From Shewanella sp. (GTDB taxonomy: Bacteria; Pseudomonadota; Gammaproteobacteria; Enterobacterales; Shewanellaceae), in NCBI RefSeq assembly GCF_013214165.1, contig NZ_JABSSM010000003.1:1-64000 (forward strand): a stretch of 64,000 nucleotides of DNA, read 5' to 3'. The translations under genes and the position numbers were made by a program. The notes below the pieces were generated by a model. The model saw only the letters and a list, made by a program, of their open reading frames with translations, was not told the DNA's origin and made no database searches. This document shows, one piece after another, positions 47,492 to 57,474 of this stretch. Every line of letters starts with the position of its first letter. Within the stretch, counting starts at the first letter, position 1.

Positions 47492-49459
47492 ATGATTCTT
47501 TATATCGCAGAAAAACCTTCCCTCGGCCGAGCCATAGCCGATGTGCTGCCTAAGCCCCATAAGAAGGGCGACGGTCATATCATGGCGGCGAACGGTGATT
47601 GTGTTTCCTGGTGTATCGGTCATCTGTTGGAGCAGGCCGAGCCCGACAGTTACGATGCCGCATACAAGTCGTGGAAATTTGAACACCTGCCCATCATTCC
47701 CGATAAGTGGAAGATGAAGCCTAAACCTAAGACCCGCAGCCAATTGACGGTACTGCGAGGCCTAGTCAAGCAAGCCACTCAACTGGTCAATGCCGGCGAC
47801 CCTGACAGGGAAGGCCAGCTGTTAGTCGACGAGGTGATCGCTCATCTTGGCGTCAAGGGCGATAAGCTTAACCAGACACAGCGTCTGCTGATCAGCGATC
47901 TCAACCCCCAAGCGGTGAGACGTGCACTGGGTCAGATGCGCAGTAACCGCGAATTTATTCCCCTGTCTACTTCCGCTTTAGCCCGTTCTCGTGCCGATTG
48001 GCTCTATGGTATGAACATGACCAGGGCCTACACCCTACAAGGGCGTAAGGTGGGTTATCAGGGGGTGTTATCTGTAGGGCGAGTGCAGACCCCCTTGCTA
48101 GGCTTAGTGGTTCGCCGGGATGAAGAAATAGATAATTTTGTGTCTAAGTCTTTCTATGAGGTGCTGGCAAATCTGACGACAGAGAAAAATGAGGCGTTTA
48201 CCGCCAAGTGGCAGCCCAGTGAAGCCTGCCAACCTTATATGGATGAAGAAGGCCGAGTCTTGTCTAAAGGGCTGGCACAAAATGTCGCCAGTCGCATCAG
48301 TGATAAACCGGCAGAAGTCACTCAGGTTATCGCCAAAGATAAACAGCAAAATGCGCCTCTACCTTATAGTCTGTCTTCGCTGCAGATCGATGCAGCCAAG
48401 CGATATGGTATGAGCGCCAAAGAAGTGCTCGACACCTGTCAGACGCTTTATGAACGACATAAGTTGATCACCTATCCCAGATCCGACAGTCGCTACCTGC
48501 CGGCGGAGCAGTTTGCCCAAGCACCTCAAGTCATAGATTCTGTGCTATCCGGGGCTGGCGAACTAGTCGAAAAAAGTGATAAGCCAGATCCTAAGATAAA
48601 ATCTAAGGCCTGGAACGACAGCAAGGTCGATGCTCACCATGCCATCATTCCCACAGAAAAACGCGCCAATATTTCCAGTCTGAGTGCGCGGGAGAAACAA
48701 ATCTACCTGCAAGTGGCTCGTCAATATCTTGCCCAATTCTATCCGCCTTATCGGTATAGCGAAACTCAAGTTGATGTGTTGATCCAAGGCGGTCACTTCA
48801 AGACTAAGGCAAAGCAGGAAAGGTCGTTGGGGTGGAAGCAGCTATTTGCGCGAAATCATGCTGGTAATGCAAAAGGTGCGAGCACTGGCAATAGTGCAGA
48901 TAGTAGCAAGGAAGATGATGATGAGTCACAGCAGAAGCTGCCAGCGCTGAAGAAGGGTCAGTCTTTGCATTCTGGGATTGGCGAGCTAATCGAGAAACAG
49001 ACCCAGGCCCCGAAACATTTTACCGACGCCACCTTGCTTGGCGCTATGACAGGGATCAATCGCTATGTGACGGATCCCGAGATCCGCAAGATATTGAAAG
49101 ATACAGATGGACTGGGCACAGAAGCGACTCGAGCCGGGATCATAGAATTATTGTTTAAGCGCACCTTTCTCAGCAGGCAGGGTAAAACCATTATCGCCAC
49201 CGAGGTCGGCAGGGGGCTGATTAACAGTCTGCCTTTGAGTGCGACCACGCCGGATATGACCGCGTTGTGGGAGAGTAATCTCGATGCAATCAGTCGCAAG
49301 GAAGCTAAGTATCAAAGTTTTATGACGCCACTCATCGACTCGCTTAGCCACTTGATCACTCAGGCCGGATCGCAATTGCCGACAGCTTTAAAAGGAGTTC
49401 AGGCGCCGAAGAACTCCTTTAAGAAGCGTCGTTACACTAAGAAGAAAGCCAAGAGTTAA
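47492..49459 (+). CDS. topB: DNA topoisomerase III
   Basis: A 655-aa type IA topoisomerase. Toprim features are at the N-terminus (LYIAEKPSLGRAIADVLP and AGDPDREGQLLVDEV), and the catalytic tyrosine is near residue 328 in ITYPRSDSRYLP. C-terminal sequence ends in a basic tail without zinc fingers, as in TopB. It decatenates DNA and resolves recombination or replication intermediates. Confidence 0.95.
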   Translation: MILYIAEKPSLGRAIADVLPKPHKKGDGHIMAANGDCVSWCIGHLLEQAEPDSYDAAYKSWKFEHLPIIPDKWKMKPKPKTRSQLTVLRGLVKQATQLVNAGDPDREGQLLVDEVIAHLGVKGDKLNQTQRLLISDLNPQAVRRALGQMRSNREFIPLSTSALARSRADWLYGMNMTRAYTLQGRKVGYQGVLSVGRVQTPLLGLVVRRDEEIDNFVSKSFYEVLANLTTEKNEAFTAKWQPSEACQPYMDEEGRVLSKGLAQNVASRISDKPAEVTQVIAKDKQQNAPLPYSLSSLQIDAAKRYGMSAKEVLDTCQTLYERHKLITYPRSDSRYLPAEQFAQAPQVIDSVLSGAGELVEKSDKPDPKIKSKAWNDSKVDAHHAIIPTEKRANISSLSAREKQIYLQVARQYLAQFYPPYRYSETQVDVLIQGGHFKTKAKQERSLGWKQLFARNHAGNAKGASTGNSADSSKEDDDESQQKLPALKKGQSLHSGIGELIEKQTQAPKHFTDATLLGAMTGINRYVTDPEIRKILKDTDGLGTEATRAGIIELLFKRTFLSRQGKTIIATEVGRGLINSLPLSATTPDMTALWESNLDAISRKEAKYQSFMTPLIDSLSHLITQAGSQLPTALKGVQAPKNSFKKRRYTKKKAKS

Positions 49460-49687
49460 TCATTGGCTTGATTGGCATTAATCAATTACAAGATGAAGGT
49501 GGATACTTGAGAGCTGAGCTTGTTGATCCCCCAAGCGCTGAACTTGCTCAATGCTGAATGGCCACATAAGGCTTTGAGACCTTCAATCTCATGGCATCGC
49601 GATATAACTGATTAATAAACAATTGAATCATATGGTTAGCATGTGTAAGCTAGCTATAAATCAAACAAGGACTTTAGAGGGGATTTA

Positions 49688-50587
49688 ATGTTATTTGACC
49701 ATGCGTTGACAAGGATTGCGGCGATTCATCAGCAGCACGCTATTAAATGTTTTCTGGCTAGTCGAGCATTGAAAAAAAGATTCGATTGGACAAGTGAAGA
49801 ATGGGCACAAATCGACAGTTTAATCTGCCTGCAGGAGCCTGAGTTCAATGGTGTAATATTGACCTCGAATGTCATCCCTTTCGATACTAAAACTCAACGG
49901 CGTCATTGGATTTTAGCCCGCGGCATTTACCCACATGCCTATTTTACCCTGCAGCAGTGGTTTCAGAGTGCTGAAACTACTGAGATTTTTGATTATTATC
50001 TAGCTCAATGCCTGGAGAATAATCAATATCTCGGACACAACATCACTATTTTATTTGCCTTTAAAGAGTCCTGGGAGCTGGTTGAAAGTGAAAAGCAACG
50101 GCTGAGGTTTATTGAGAGGTTCTGTGAGTTTGTTACATCGACCTTCTATGGCAACAACGTTACCGACTATCCTGTGGAACCAAGCTTTGTCGCGGATGAC
50201 ATTCCAGATAAATATCAGATATTAAAAGACTGTCTCAGTAGTCCTGGTTTTTGGGGGCATCATCTTATTTCGCTCTCCTGGGTTTTGAAAAAGCAGCATG
50301 AGTTATCTGGCGATGAGTTTAATCAATTAATCGCCAATATACAGCTGCAGTGCCATTGGCGATATGAAGACGAGGCAGACAGGCCGAATATCGATACTCG
50401 CTTTGTAGGAACGGCGTCTAGTGATGTACTTGAAGCATCTTGTAGAAAACTATTATTGAACAGTGTGAACAACTTGCATCAAATCACCTTGTCAGAATCT
50501 ATCGTTTTTCTATTTTACCAACAGTGGATACAAGAGGAGCAGAAGGCCAGATTAATTGATGTGTTGGCGCATTTTTCCAAGTCATGA
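49688..50587 (+). CDS. Unknown cytosolic protein, with a truncated duplicate nearby
   Basis: A 299-aa protein without signal peptide or membrane segments, rich in aromatic residues and helices (for example RRHWILARGIYPHAYFTLQQ and WVLKKQHELSGDEFNQLI). A GAGG ribosome site precedes the ATG. No family was recognised. The last third of the gene is found again, broken, at 53915-54229. The gene follows topB after 228 bp and opens the second accessory region. Confidence 0.6.
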   Translation: MLFDHALTRIAAIHQQHAIKCFLASRALKKRFDWTSEEWAQIDSLICLQEPEFNGVILTSNVIPFDTKTQRRHWILARGIYPHAYFTLQQWFQSAETTEIFDYYLAQCLENNQYLGHNITILFAFKESWELVESEKQRLRFIERFCEFVTSTFYGNNVTDYPVEPSFVADDIPDKYQILKDCLSSPGFWGHHLISLSWVLKKQHELSGDEFNQLIANIQLQCHWRYEDEADRPNIDTRFVGTASSDVLEASCRKLLLNSVNNLHQITLSESIVFLFYQQWIQEEQKARLIDVLAHFSKS

Positions 50588-50736
50588 TCGGTGACATCAA
50601 TTAAACGGTTTCACAGCGAGTTTTATCCACCTAGTATGCTAGTGGGAAACCTTTTAAGCTGATGTACTGATTGTAGTCACGTTGCGGTGGTGCTAACTAC
50701 ACCACTATCTTATATACCTGTTAAATGAGGTTATTA

Positions 50737-51192
50737 ATGAGTTTTGAGTTTATTCCTGCCACGCAAGATGATAGAGCATATTTATTGAGTTTGCGTAAAT
50801 TGACCATGGTTGAGCATCTCGAAAACTCAGGTCAATATTTGTCTGGTGCAGAACATGAGATACGCTTAGATGATGCCTATGCCTGTTCACATTTAATCAT
50901 TTTCAACAGCGAAACGATTGGCACGTTAAAGTACCAAGAGGATGGCTGTATCGTTGAGATCATGCAGATACAAATTCACCCTGATTTTCAAGGCCAAGGG
51001 CTAGGGAAAAAAGTGATACTGCAAGTGCTAACTAAGGCTAAGAATAAGGCTGTTGAGCTGACCGTGTTAAAAGATAATCCGGCACTTAAATTATATCAAA
51101 GACTTGGCTTTATCATTACCGGTGAAGATAAGTTTGAGTATCATTTGCAAGCCACTAAGGCTAATCGGTCACCAGTGAGCCTAATTGAGTGA
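50737..51192 (+). CDS. GNAT family N-acetyltransferase
   Basis: About 151 aa with the acetyl-CoA-binding GNAT motif IQIHPDFQGQGLGKKVILQV (about residues 80-100) and a C-terminal ALKLYQRLGFIITGE typical of the fold. Start set at 50737 because AGG precedes it at good distance; an in-frame ATG at 50725 is possible. Substrate unknown. Confidence 0.82.
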   Translation: MSFEFIPATQDDRAYLLSLRKLTMVEHLENSGQYLSGAEHEIRLDDAYACSHLIIFNSETIGTLKYQEDGCIVEIMQIQIHPDFQGQGLGKKVILQVLTKAKNKAVELTVLKDNPALKLYQRLGFIITGEDKFEYHLQATKANRSPVSLIE

Positions 51193-51233
51193 ACCTAGCC
51201 AAATAGAGCTTGCAGTACAAAAGGAGTTGGATA

Positions 51234-51839
51234 TTGTTTGAGATTATTGCAGTGTATTCAGGCTTAAACGCCACAGTTTGGATTTTTATTGGGGTGTTGA
51301 TCGCGGCAAGGTGTTATCCAAATTACTCCCATTCAAAACAGTTTTGTAGTGAGTTAGGGGCCAGTGGTAGCCCAACCCAGAAGCTGTCACCTTTAATTAA
51401 TAATTATCCATTGGGTTTCCTGTTTTGCTTCTTTGGCTGGTACCTAGTCCAGCTAGACGATGTTTCTATTTTGATTAATCTATCGGGTTGGCTAGTTATC
51501 GCTCATGGCATAGGCACTTGGGTCGCTGGTTACTTCCCGATGGACGTGGATCCCTACACTAAAGAACCGACTTTTAATTGTAAAGTCCACTCGTGGGCCG
51601 GGTTTATCATGCTGCTATCACTGTTGATTGCGCCGATTCTGCTGGCTATCAGCCCAACAAGTGCACTTATCTCAATAGAATTTCGGCTGTTTTCTATCGT
51701 GTCAATGATGGTGGCCAGCTATTACCTTGTTGCATTAGCTAAAGCATTTAAAAATCGCCAAAACGCCGGGATATATCAGCGTGTCTCCTATGGCGCGCAG
51801 CTGGTATGGTTGAGTGTTTTCTCTGTCGTGCTGGCTTAA
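51234..51839 (+). CDS. DUF998-type integral membrane protein
   Basis: About 201 aa with six hydrophobic segments and the conserved SELGASGSPTQ and GIGTWVAGYFPMDVDPYT stretches of the DUF998/YwaF-like membrane family. The TTG at 51234 is preferred because AAGGAG lies 7 bp upstream; an upstream TTG at 51210 has no ribosome site. Function unknown. Confidence 0.7.
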   Translation: MFEIIAVYSGLNATVWIFIGVLIAARCYPNYSHSKQFCSELGASGSPTQKLSPLINNYPLGFLFCFFGWYLVQLDDVSILINLSGWLVIAHGIGTWVAGYFPMDVDPYTKEPTFNCKVHSWAGFIMLLSLLIAPILLAISPTSALISIEFRLFSIVSMMVASYYLVALAKAFKNRQNAGIYQRVSYGAQLVWLSVFSVVLA

Positions 51840-51974
51840 AAGCAAGCTGATAGTTGAAAGCGTTATAATGCTAGTTACGCAATTATGCCTAGTGATTGTT
51901 GGTTATTTATTCGATGAGTTTATTGCTTATTTAAGTGTGTTTATGAAAATAGGCATATGTTTTAACGAGGTCAC

Positions 51975-52931
51975 ATGCTAGAAAATATAAACCGCTACTT
52001 CCCGATCTTTGCACTACTGGGTGCCACAACGGCTTACTTTATGCCCCAGTGGTTTACCGAGCTTAAATTCTTAATCGTGCCTCTGCTGATCATTATCATG
52101 CTTTCTATGGGGTTAACCCTCGGCTTAGATGACTTTTCTAGGGCGCTTAAGCAGAAGCGCGCCGTGTTGGTTGGTCTAATTCTGCAGTTTAGTGTCATGC
52201 CCAGCAGTGCACTGCTTATCAGTTTAGCCATAGGCTTAGATCGTGACATGATCATAGGTATGGTGCTGGTGGGTAGCGTGGCTGGTGGCACTGCTTCAAA
52301 CGTGGTCTGTTATCTGGCAAAAGGCGATGTGGCATTGTCGATCACCATGACTGCACTTTCCACCTTGGCAGGTGTGTTACTCACCCCATTGATTATTAAC
52401 CTTCTCCTGGGGCAGATGATAGATATTCCACTGTCGGCAATGCTGATAAGCCTGGTCAAAATTGTGCTTATGCCAGTGGCTGTTGGTGTGCTAATCAATC
52501 ACTTCTTCCGCTCTGTGATCAGTAAAATCACGCCGATACTGCCTCTGGTGTCGATACTGGCCATTGTGATGGCAATCACCATTATTGTGGCATTGAATGC
52601 CGGTCAGTTCGATAAAATAGGCCCAATCATATTGGTGGCCGTGGTGTTACATAACAGCTTAGGACTCATACTGGGTTATACCTGTTGCCGCCTATTTGGA
52701 TTCAGTCACAAGGTCTGCAAGACCATCTCTATCGAGGTTGGTCTGCAAAATTCAGGATTAGCTACCGCGTTATGTATCAAGTTTTTCAGTCCCGCATCGG
52801 CGCTACCAGCTGCGATATTTTCTATCTGGCATAACTTGTCTGGTGCCTTATTAGCGGGGTATTGGTCGAGGGAGCAGCAAAGCCTTAAACAGGATGGCTG
52901 CAACAACCAAGACAGCAAGATTGTCAGATGA
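51975..52931 (+). CDS. Bile acid:sodium symporter (BASS) family transporter
   Basis: A 318-aa protein with nine or ten membrane segments. MLSMGLTLGLDDFSRALKQ, GMVLVGSVAGGTASNVVCYL and ISIEVGLQNSGLATAL are characteristic of the BASS family, which cotransports sodium with organic anions such as pantoate or pyruvate-like acids. Substrate not determined. Confidence 0.9.
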   Translation: MLENINRYFPIFALLGATTAYFMPQWFTELKFLIVPLLIIIMLSMGLTLGLDDFSRALKQKRAVLVGLILQFSVMPSSALLISLAIGLDRDMIIGMVLVGSVAGGTASNVVCYLAKGDVALSITMTALSTLAGVLLTPLIINLLLGQMIDIPLSAMLISLVKIVLMPVAVGVLINHFFRSVISKITPILPLVSILAIVMAITIIVALNAGQFDKIGPIILVAVVLHNSLGLILGYTCCRLFGFSHKVCKTISIEVGLQNSGLATALCIKFFSPASALPAAIFSIWHNLSGALLAGYWSREQQSLKQDGCNNQDSKIVR

Positions 52932-52977
52932 AGACCCTTGACTAAGCTTAAGTCAGAGCTGTTGAGGAGGGTTTGTT

Positions 52978-53682
52978 ATGCCAACATCAAGAAAAGCGTT
53001 AGTCAGTTTGGAATTTTTTATTTAATCAGAAATCTCTCTTCTTATTGCGTATGTCACTGTGCATCTCGTTGTGTTAGAAAGGCTTTTTTGTGCGGAGTCG
53101 ATCATTATACTGGTCAATCCTATGACCATAGACGGGGTTGGCTTGAAAGTCGACTAGTGGAACTTGCATCCGTGTTTGCCATTGATATTTTGTGCTTACG
53201 TCCTCTAGACTCACAAAAATGGGAGTCATCATCACATCTCGAGTCACGTATTGATGTGGAGTTAGCTAAGTAATGGTCAGATGTAGAGGTGGTCACTCAA
53301 TGGCAAAATCTGTTTACAGACTGATGGATATCTCTTGCAAACGCTTTCATAAGAGTTGCGGCACTGAATGAACCTATCGCTCAACGAGCCAACGCAGAGG
53401 ACAAGTGTAAAGGGCGCTTCTGGCAGGGACGATTTACCTATTTCCTTTCTGAGAATAGGCTCTACTTGGTGAAGCAGCGGTACTTGCCTGCATGGCCTAT
53501 GTAGATCACTCTCTACCAAGAGATGGGCTATCCGGGCTAAGACACCGGAAACCTCAGACTTTACCAAGTTTTCAAAGGACCCTTGGGCAACACCCAAGAG
53601 TTAACAACCTATTGTGAACTTCTTGAGCGTAAGCGCCGGCAAGGAGTTGCGAACTGTCATCGATGGCTAGATAGCACTTAAG
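52978..53682 (+). pseudogene. Broken REP-associated tyrosine transposase
   Basis: Pieces of a Y1 (IS200-like, REP-associated) transposase in different frames: [12 protein letters not shown] at the start, [20 protein letters not shown] and [20 protein letters not shown], then after losing the HUH region ALNEPIAQRANAEDKCKGRF and a tail GPLGNTQELTTYCELLERKR. It is related to the intact gene at 56439-57416. The HUH motif segment is missing, so it is dead. Confidence 0.85.
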
Positions 53683-53721
53683 TAAGCCCCCAAAATTGTT
53701 ATTTCAAACGTATTTTATTGA

Positions 53722-53750
53722 AGAATAACCAAACGGCAGTTGGTTATTCT
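53722..53750. terminator. Strong hairpin after the dead transposase
   Basis: A perfect 11-bp stem, AGAATAACCAA / TTGGTTATTCT, with a seven-base loop. It could be the transposase terminator or an end structure of the element. Confidence 0.55.
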
Positions 53751-53914
53751 GATGTCTGATTTTCAATGAATATAATCGAAATTTCTCACATAACAGAATA
53801 TTTGAGTATTGTTTGGCGTAGCAGGAGGGTGGATTGATACAGCAATGAACTTATCTGGCAATCAGGCTCAAGTAGGTACAGGTTTCCTAACAGATAATAT
53901 GTATATGTCTTGGT

Positions 53915-54229
53915 TATACCTGGATCTTGAAGCGGCAGGATGAGCTCTTAGATGATGAATTTAATCAGTTAATTTCCAATGTACAGCTTCAGTGCCATTG
54001 ACAATATGAAGACCAGGCAGACAGGCCAAATATCGATACTCGCTTTGTAGGAACGGCGTCTAGTGATGTACTTGAAGCATCTTGTAGAAAACAATTATTT
54101 AACAGTTTTAGTAACTTGCATCAAATTACCTTATCTGAATCAGTGGTTTTTCTATTTTACCAACAGTGGATACCAGAGGAGCAGAAGGCCAGATTAATTG
54201 ATGTGTTGGCGCATTTTTCCGTATCTTAG
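53915..54229 (+). pseudogene. Truncated duplicate of the unknown gene at 49688
   Basis: About 315 bp closely similar to the last third of the gene at 49688-50587 (long stretches such as AATATCGATACTCGCTTTGT are identical). A TGG codon of the original has become TGA and the 5' two thirds are missing. The two copies flank about 3.3 kb holding the GNAT, DUF998 and BASS genes and the dead transposase. Confidence 0.85.
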
Positions 54230-54396
54230 TCTATGAATTTTCATCAGGCTGTGTATGTCTTGACACTGTAAATTTAATTGCACTGATTGAGGAGATTTAT
54301 TATAAAAACAATCGAAAATTCTACAGAGCCTGCCCATAGACGTACAGGGACTGTGGTCTTACCTTAATAAATCAAATCTAAGAAAAGGAGTTTGAC

Positions 54397-55863
54397 ATGA
54401 AAACATCAGGTGCAATGCTGGCCTCATTCCTGACTATGGCGTGTTTTCCTGGGTTGGCGGTAGCAAATACATTAGCCCCCATCTATCCGGATCAGTTGAA
54501 ATTATTTGAGCTAGGTTCCGAGATCTGTGGTGAAAGTTACCGCCCCGTGACGCGTGATGAGGCCCAGTCGGTCAAGTCTGCGATTGTGGGTAAGATGGAG
54601 AAATGGCAAACATCAGCGCTCGCCGAACATTGGCTCATCATGGGGCCTGGTTATTATGGTGAGATCAAGCGAGGCACGGCTGATAGTACCTGGTGTTATC
54701 CCAACAATATCGGTTCAGATGAGATCCCGGTCTTATCTACACACTCAATTCCGACCGGTGACGAAGTGGATATACAATGGCGACTCGTCCACGATCGAGA
54801 TTATTTTGTTAAACCTGTTAGCTATCTAGCGCATTTACTTGGTTATGCCTGGGTCGGGGGCAACCACAGTGACTATGTGGGAGAAGATATGGATATTTTC
54901 AGGGAGGCAGATAGCTGGCGTATTCAGGGCAATGATCAGGGCCGCTGCAGCGGCTACCGGTGCGGAGATAAAACCTCCATTGAGGTGAGTAATTTTGCAT
55001 TTTCACTGAATAGTACAGGTTTCTCTCATGGCGATATTACCGAGTCGGGTAAGCAACTGATTAAAGTTATTACCGCCAACGCAGTAAACCATGAAGATAC
55101 ACCCCAGCAAGTGGTTGTGTCATTGAACTACGACACCACCAGTCATTGGACGAAAACAGATACCTATGGATTTAGCGAAAAAGTCACCACTAAAAATAAG
55201 TTCAAGTGGCCGCTGGTGGGAGAAACCGAACTTTCAATCGAGATCGCCGCAGATCAGTCCTGGTCTTCTGAAAAAGGCGGGACAGAAACCAACAGTGTGA
55301 CAATACAAGCCAGTCCTATCGTCCCTGCTAACTCGATAACGCCCATCAAGATATCCATCTATAAATCCAGCATATCTTACCCTTATGAATACGATGTTGA
55401 TATCAGCTATGATCTGAATATAACGGGTTTCTTGCGGTGGGGAGGCAATGCCTGGCATACCCATCCTACAAATCGCCCGACTAAATCTCATACTTTCACC
55501 ATAGGACGCTGGAAAAACCATGCTAACAGCATCAATTATCAGTGGGATAAACGTTATATTCCTGGGGAAATTAGGTGGTGGGACTGGTCATCGACCATAG
55601 AAGAGTATGGTTACTCGACCATGAAAAGCATATTGTCACAGGTTATCAGGCCGATCAAATCTTCAGTCTCGGGGGATTTTTATGCCGAAAACCAATTTGC
55701 CGGCGATATCGAAATTGGCTACCCGAAGGACAATCGAATGAGCAGTTTCTATGCCGTCGAACGAGGTGTCGAGCTCAGAGACCAAAATTTTAGTGCCGAT
55801 GAAATGACAAACTTGGGTCTTGAAAATGTCGAACTCAGTGTGACTCGAGTCGTGCAACCATGA
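54397..55863 (+). CDS. Proaerolysin-type beta-pore-forming toxin
   Basis: A 488-aa full-length homologue of Aeromonas proaerolysin. Signal peptide up to about residue 23-25; mature part begins APIYPDQLKLFELGSEICGE. Conserved pieces include RPVTRDEAQSVKS, GYAWVGGNHSDYVGEDMD, GRCSGYRCGDKT, VTTKNKFKWPLVGETELSIE, GFLRWGGNAWHTHPTNRP and YQWDKRYIPGEIRWWDW. The four cysteines of the two disulfides in lobes 1 and 2 are kept, as is the glycan-binding region around HTHP. In the activation loop the dibasic KVRR of Aeromonas is absent and the loop is about six residues shorter (YPKDNRMSSFYAVERG). A strong AAAGGAG site precedes the ATG. It should be secreted, activated by proteolysis and bind GPI-anchored proteins on animal cells. 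Confidence 0.93.
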   Translation: MKTSGAMLASFLTMACFPGLAVANTLAPIYPDQLKLFELGSEICGESYRPVTRDEAQSVKSAIVGKMEKWQTSALAEHWLIMGPGYYGEIKRGTADSTWCYPNNIGSDEIPVLSTHSIPTGDEVDIQWRLVHDRDYFVKPVSYLAHLLGYAWVGGNHSDYVGEDMDIFREADSWRIQGNDQGRCSGYRCGDKTSIEVSNFAFSLNSTGFSHGDITESGKQLIKVITANAVNHEDTPQQVVVSLNYDTTSHWTKTDTYGFSEKVTTKNKFKWPLVGETELSIEIAADQSWSSEKGGTETNSVTIQASPIVPANSITPIKISIYKSSISYPYEYDVDISYDLNITGFLRWGGNAWHTHPTNRPTKSHTFTIGRWKNHANSINYQWDKRYIPGEIRWWDWSSTIEEYGYSTMKSILSQVIRPIKSSVSGDFYAENQFAGDIEIGYPKDNRMSSFYAVERGVELRDQNFSADEMTNLGLENVELSVTRVVQP

Positions 55864-55975
55864 TTCATCCAGACATGAGTCAAATCGGATCCTTAGGCTT
55901 TCGTGGACAATTTAGTCCTTGTGAATACTAATGTTTAGTTATCATGTCAGGTGCGCGCGTAATAGGTAAATAACA

Positions 55976-56015
55976 AAATATTAGGTACTAACAGTGAAAT
56001 TAGTACCTAATATTT
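55976..56015 (+). terminator. Perfect 16-bp inverted repeat after the toxin gene
   Basis: AAATATTAGGTACTAA and its exact complement with an eight-base loop, followed by TGTCCC. It lies 112 bp past the toxin stop and could terminate either strand. Confidence 0.6.
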
Positions 56016-56130
56016 GTCCCTGTAACTGCTGTATACCAAGTCAGAACATGAGTTAGCTGGCTGCAGGTTTCGATTTATCGAGTCCAAATGCGGGGGAGAT
56101 ATCGTGCCATCCATTATTAATCGTGAAGGT

Positions 56131-56309
56131 ATCGAGCCATCCATTATTAATCAATAACCTATCGAGCCTATGGCTGGTTTTCAATGTTCTAGATGTCTAT
56201 AAATCCAATCAAGAAGTGAAGATATCGAGCCAGCCATTATTAATCAATAACCTATCGAGCCTATGGCAGGTTTTCAATGTTCTAGGTGTCTATAAATCCA
56301 ATCAAGAAG
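56131..56309. repeat. 92-bp direct tandem repeat
   Basis: Two copies, at 56131 and 56223, differ by only a few bases; each starts ATCGAGCCA(T/G)CCATTATTAATC and holds TCTATAAATCCAATCAAGAA. The first 22 bp occur once more, slightly changed, at 56101. The stretch lies between the toxin and the intact transposase and has no ribosome site. Confidence 0.85.
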
Positions 56310-56438
56310 AACGATTACACCTTTGAAGTCTATAAAATGCTCACAAGGGGGATTTTTCAGAGAAATTGATAAAATTCAGGCAGGACTAGCTCACCTAATT
56401 GATAGTGAGCCAGATATTAGACGAAATGATTGAAACTA

Positions 56439-57416
56439 TCAGCTAGCTTGAAAATACTGACAACAGCTAGAGAAATGCCGACGCCGCTTCTCTAAATGTT
56501 CACAATAGCAGGTGAGCTCTTGCAAGGTCCCTACTGGACCATGAAAAATCTTGCCAAAATCTGAGGTGATTTTTATCCAATTCTCACTGGAAATATTTAA
56601 TCTGGCCAGAACCTTTTCGGCATCGGAAGAGACTGCACCGCGTTTGTCATCACGAATGATTCTGCCTGTTTCATCAACCAATTCAAGGTACTCCTTCAGC
56701 GCTAAGTTAATCCCTTTTGCTTGATTAAGACGCTCATTCCCAATAAAGGGCATTAGCTTTATAGGTTGCTTCCCATTTAAGGCCGATTTAATTCTAAGCT
56801 GAATACTCGTATGGTCTGATTGCTCTGGCGTATTAGCCATTTTTGCGCGAATAGGGTTGAGGTCTACATAAGCCATACAGGCCAGAACCGCTGCCTCATC
56901 CAATAACGCCTGACTCTTAAATCGCCCTTCCCAAAAACGACCAGTACAATTATCTTCTTTGTTTGCCATGCGAGCAATGGGTTCGTTTAACGCTCTCATA
57001 AACCAAGATATGTCACTGAGTCGACTGCGATATTGCGCAATCGAATGCTTTAAACGTTCAATCTCATGGCTTTCAATCACTTCACCTTTAGCAAATTTCT
57101 GGGTAATTTCGGTTCCCATGAATATTTGATGCCAGTGTTCAACCACTTCTCTCTCAGCCCAACTATTAGACTCATAAATATCCACACTAAGAACAACATG
57201 TAAGTGGTTTGACATCACCGCATAGGCTGCCACATCTATTGCGAAGACCCCAGCTAATTTCAACAACTGAGATTCAACCCAGCCACGTCGATGGTCATAG
57301 TTTCTCCCAGTGAATTTATCATCACCCAGAAGCAAGGCCCGTCTGGATACGCGTGAGCAGCAATGGTACATGGGAGTGTCTTCTAAACTAACCTGACTTC
57401 TTCTTGGGCGCGGCAT
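56439..57416 (-). CDS. REP-associated tyrosine transposase (Y1/HUH)
   Basis: A 325-aa Y1 transposase of the RAYT type. The N-terminus MPRPRRSQVSLEDTPMYHCC is typical, the HUH motif is HLHVVLS in AYAVMSNHLHVVLS, and GRFWEGRFKSQALLDEAAVL with AYVDLNPIRAKMA follows. It keeps a full reading frame and a GAGAGG ribosome site, so it may be active. Such proteins cut and join single-stranded DNA at hairpin repeats; seven copies of a short repeat lie directly upstream of its start. Confidence 0.9.
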   Translation of the reverse strand: MPRPRRSQVSLEDTPMYHCCSRVSRRALLLGDDKFTGRNYDHRRGWVESQLLKLAGVFAIDVAAYAVMSNHLHVVLSVDIYESNSWAEREVVEHWHQIFMGTEITQKFAKGEVIESHEIERLKHSIAQYRSRLSDISWFMRALNEPIARMANKEDNCTGRFWEGRFKSQALLDEAAVLACMAYVDLNPIRAKMANTPEQSDHTSIQLRIKSALNGKQPIKLMPFIGNERLNQAKGINLALKEYLELVDETGRIIRDDKRGAVSSDAEKVLARLNISSENWIKITSDFGKIFHGPVGTLQELTCYCEHLEKRRRHFSSCCQYFQAS

Positions 57417-57474
57417 AACAACCTCTCATTTAAGCTCATCATTTAAGCTTAGTAGGAAGCGTGAACATCTGCCG

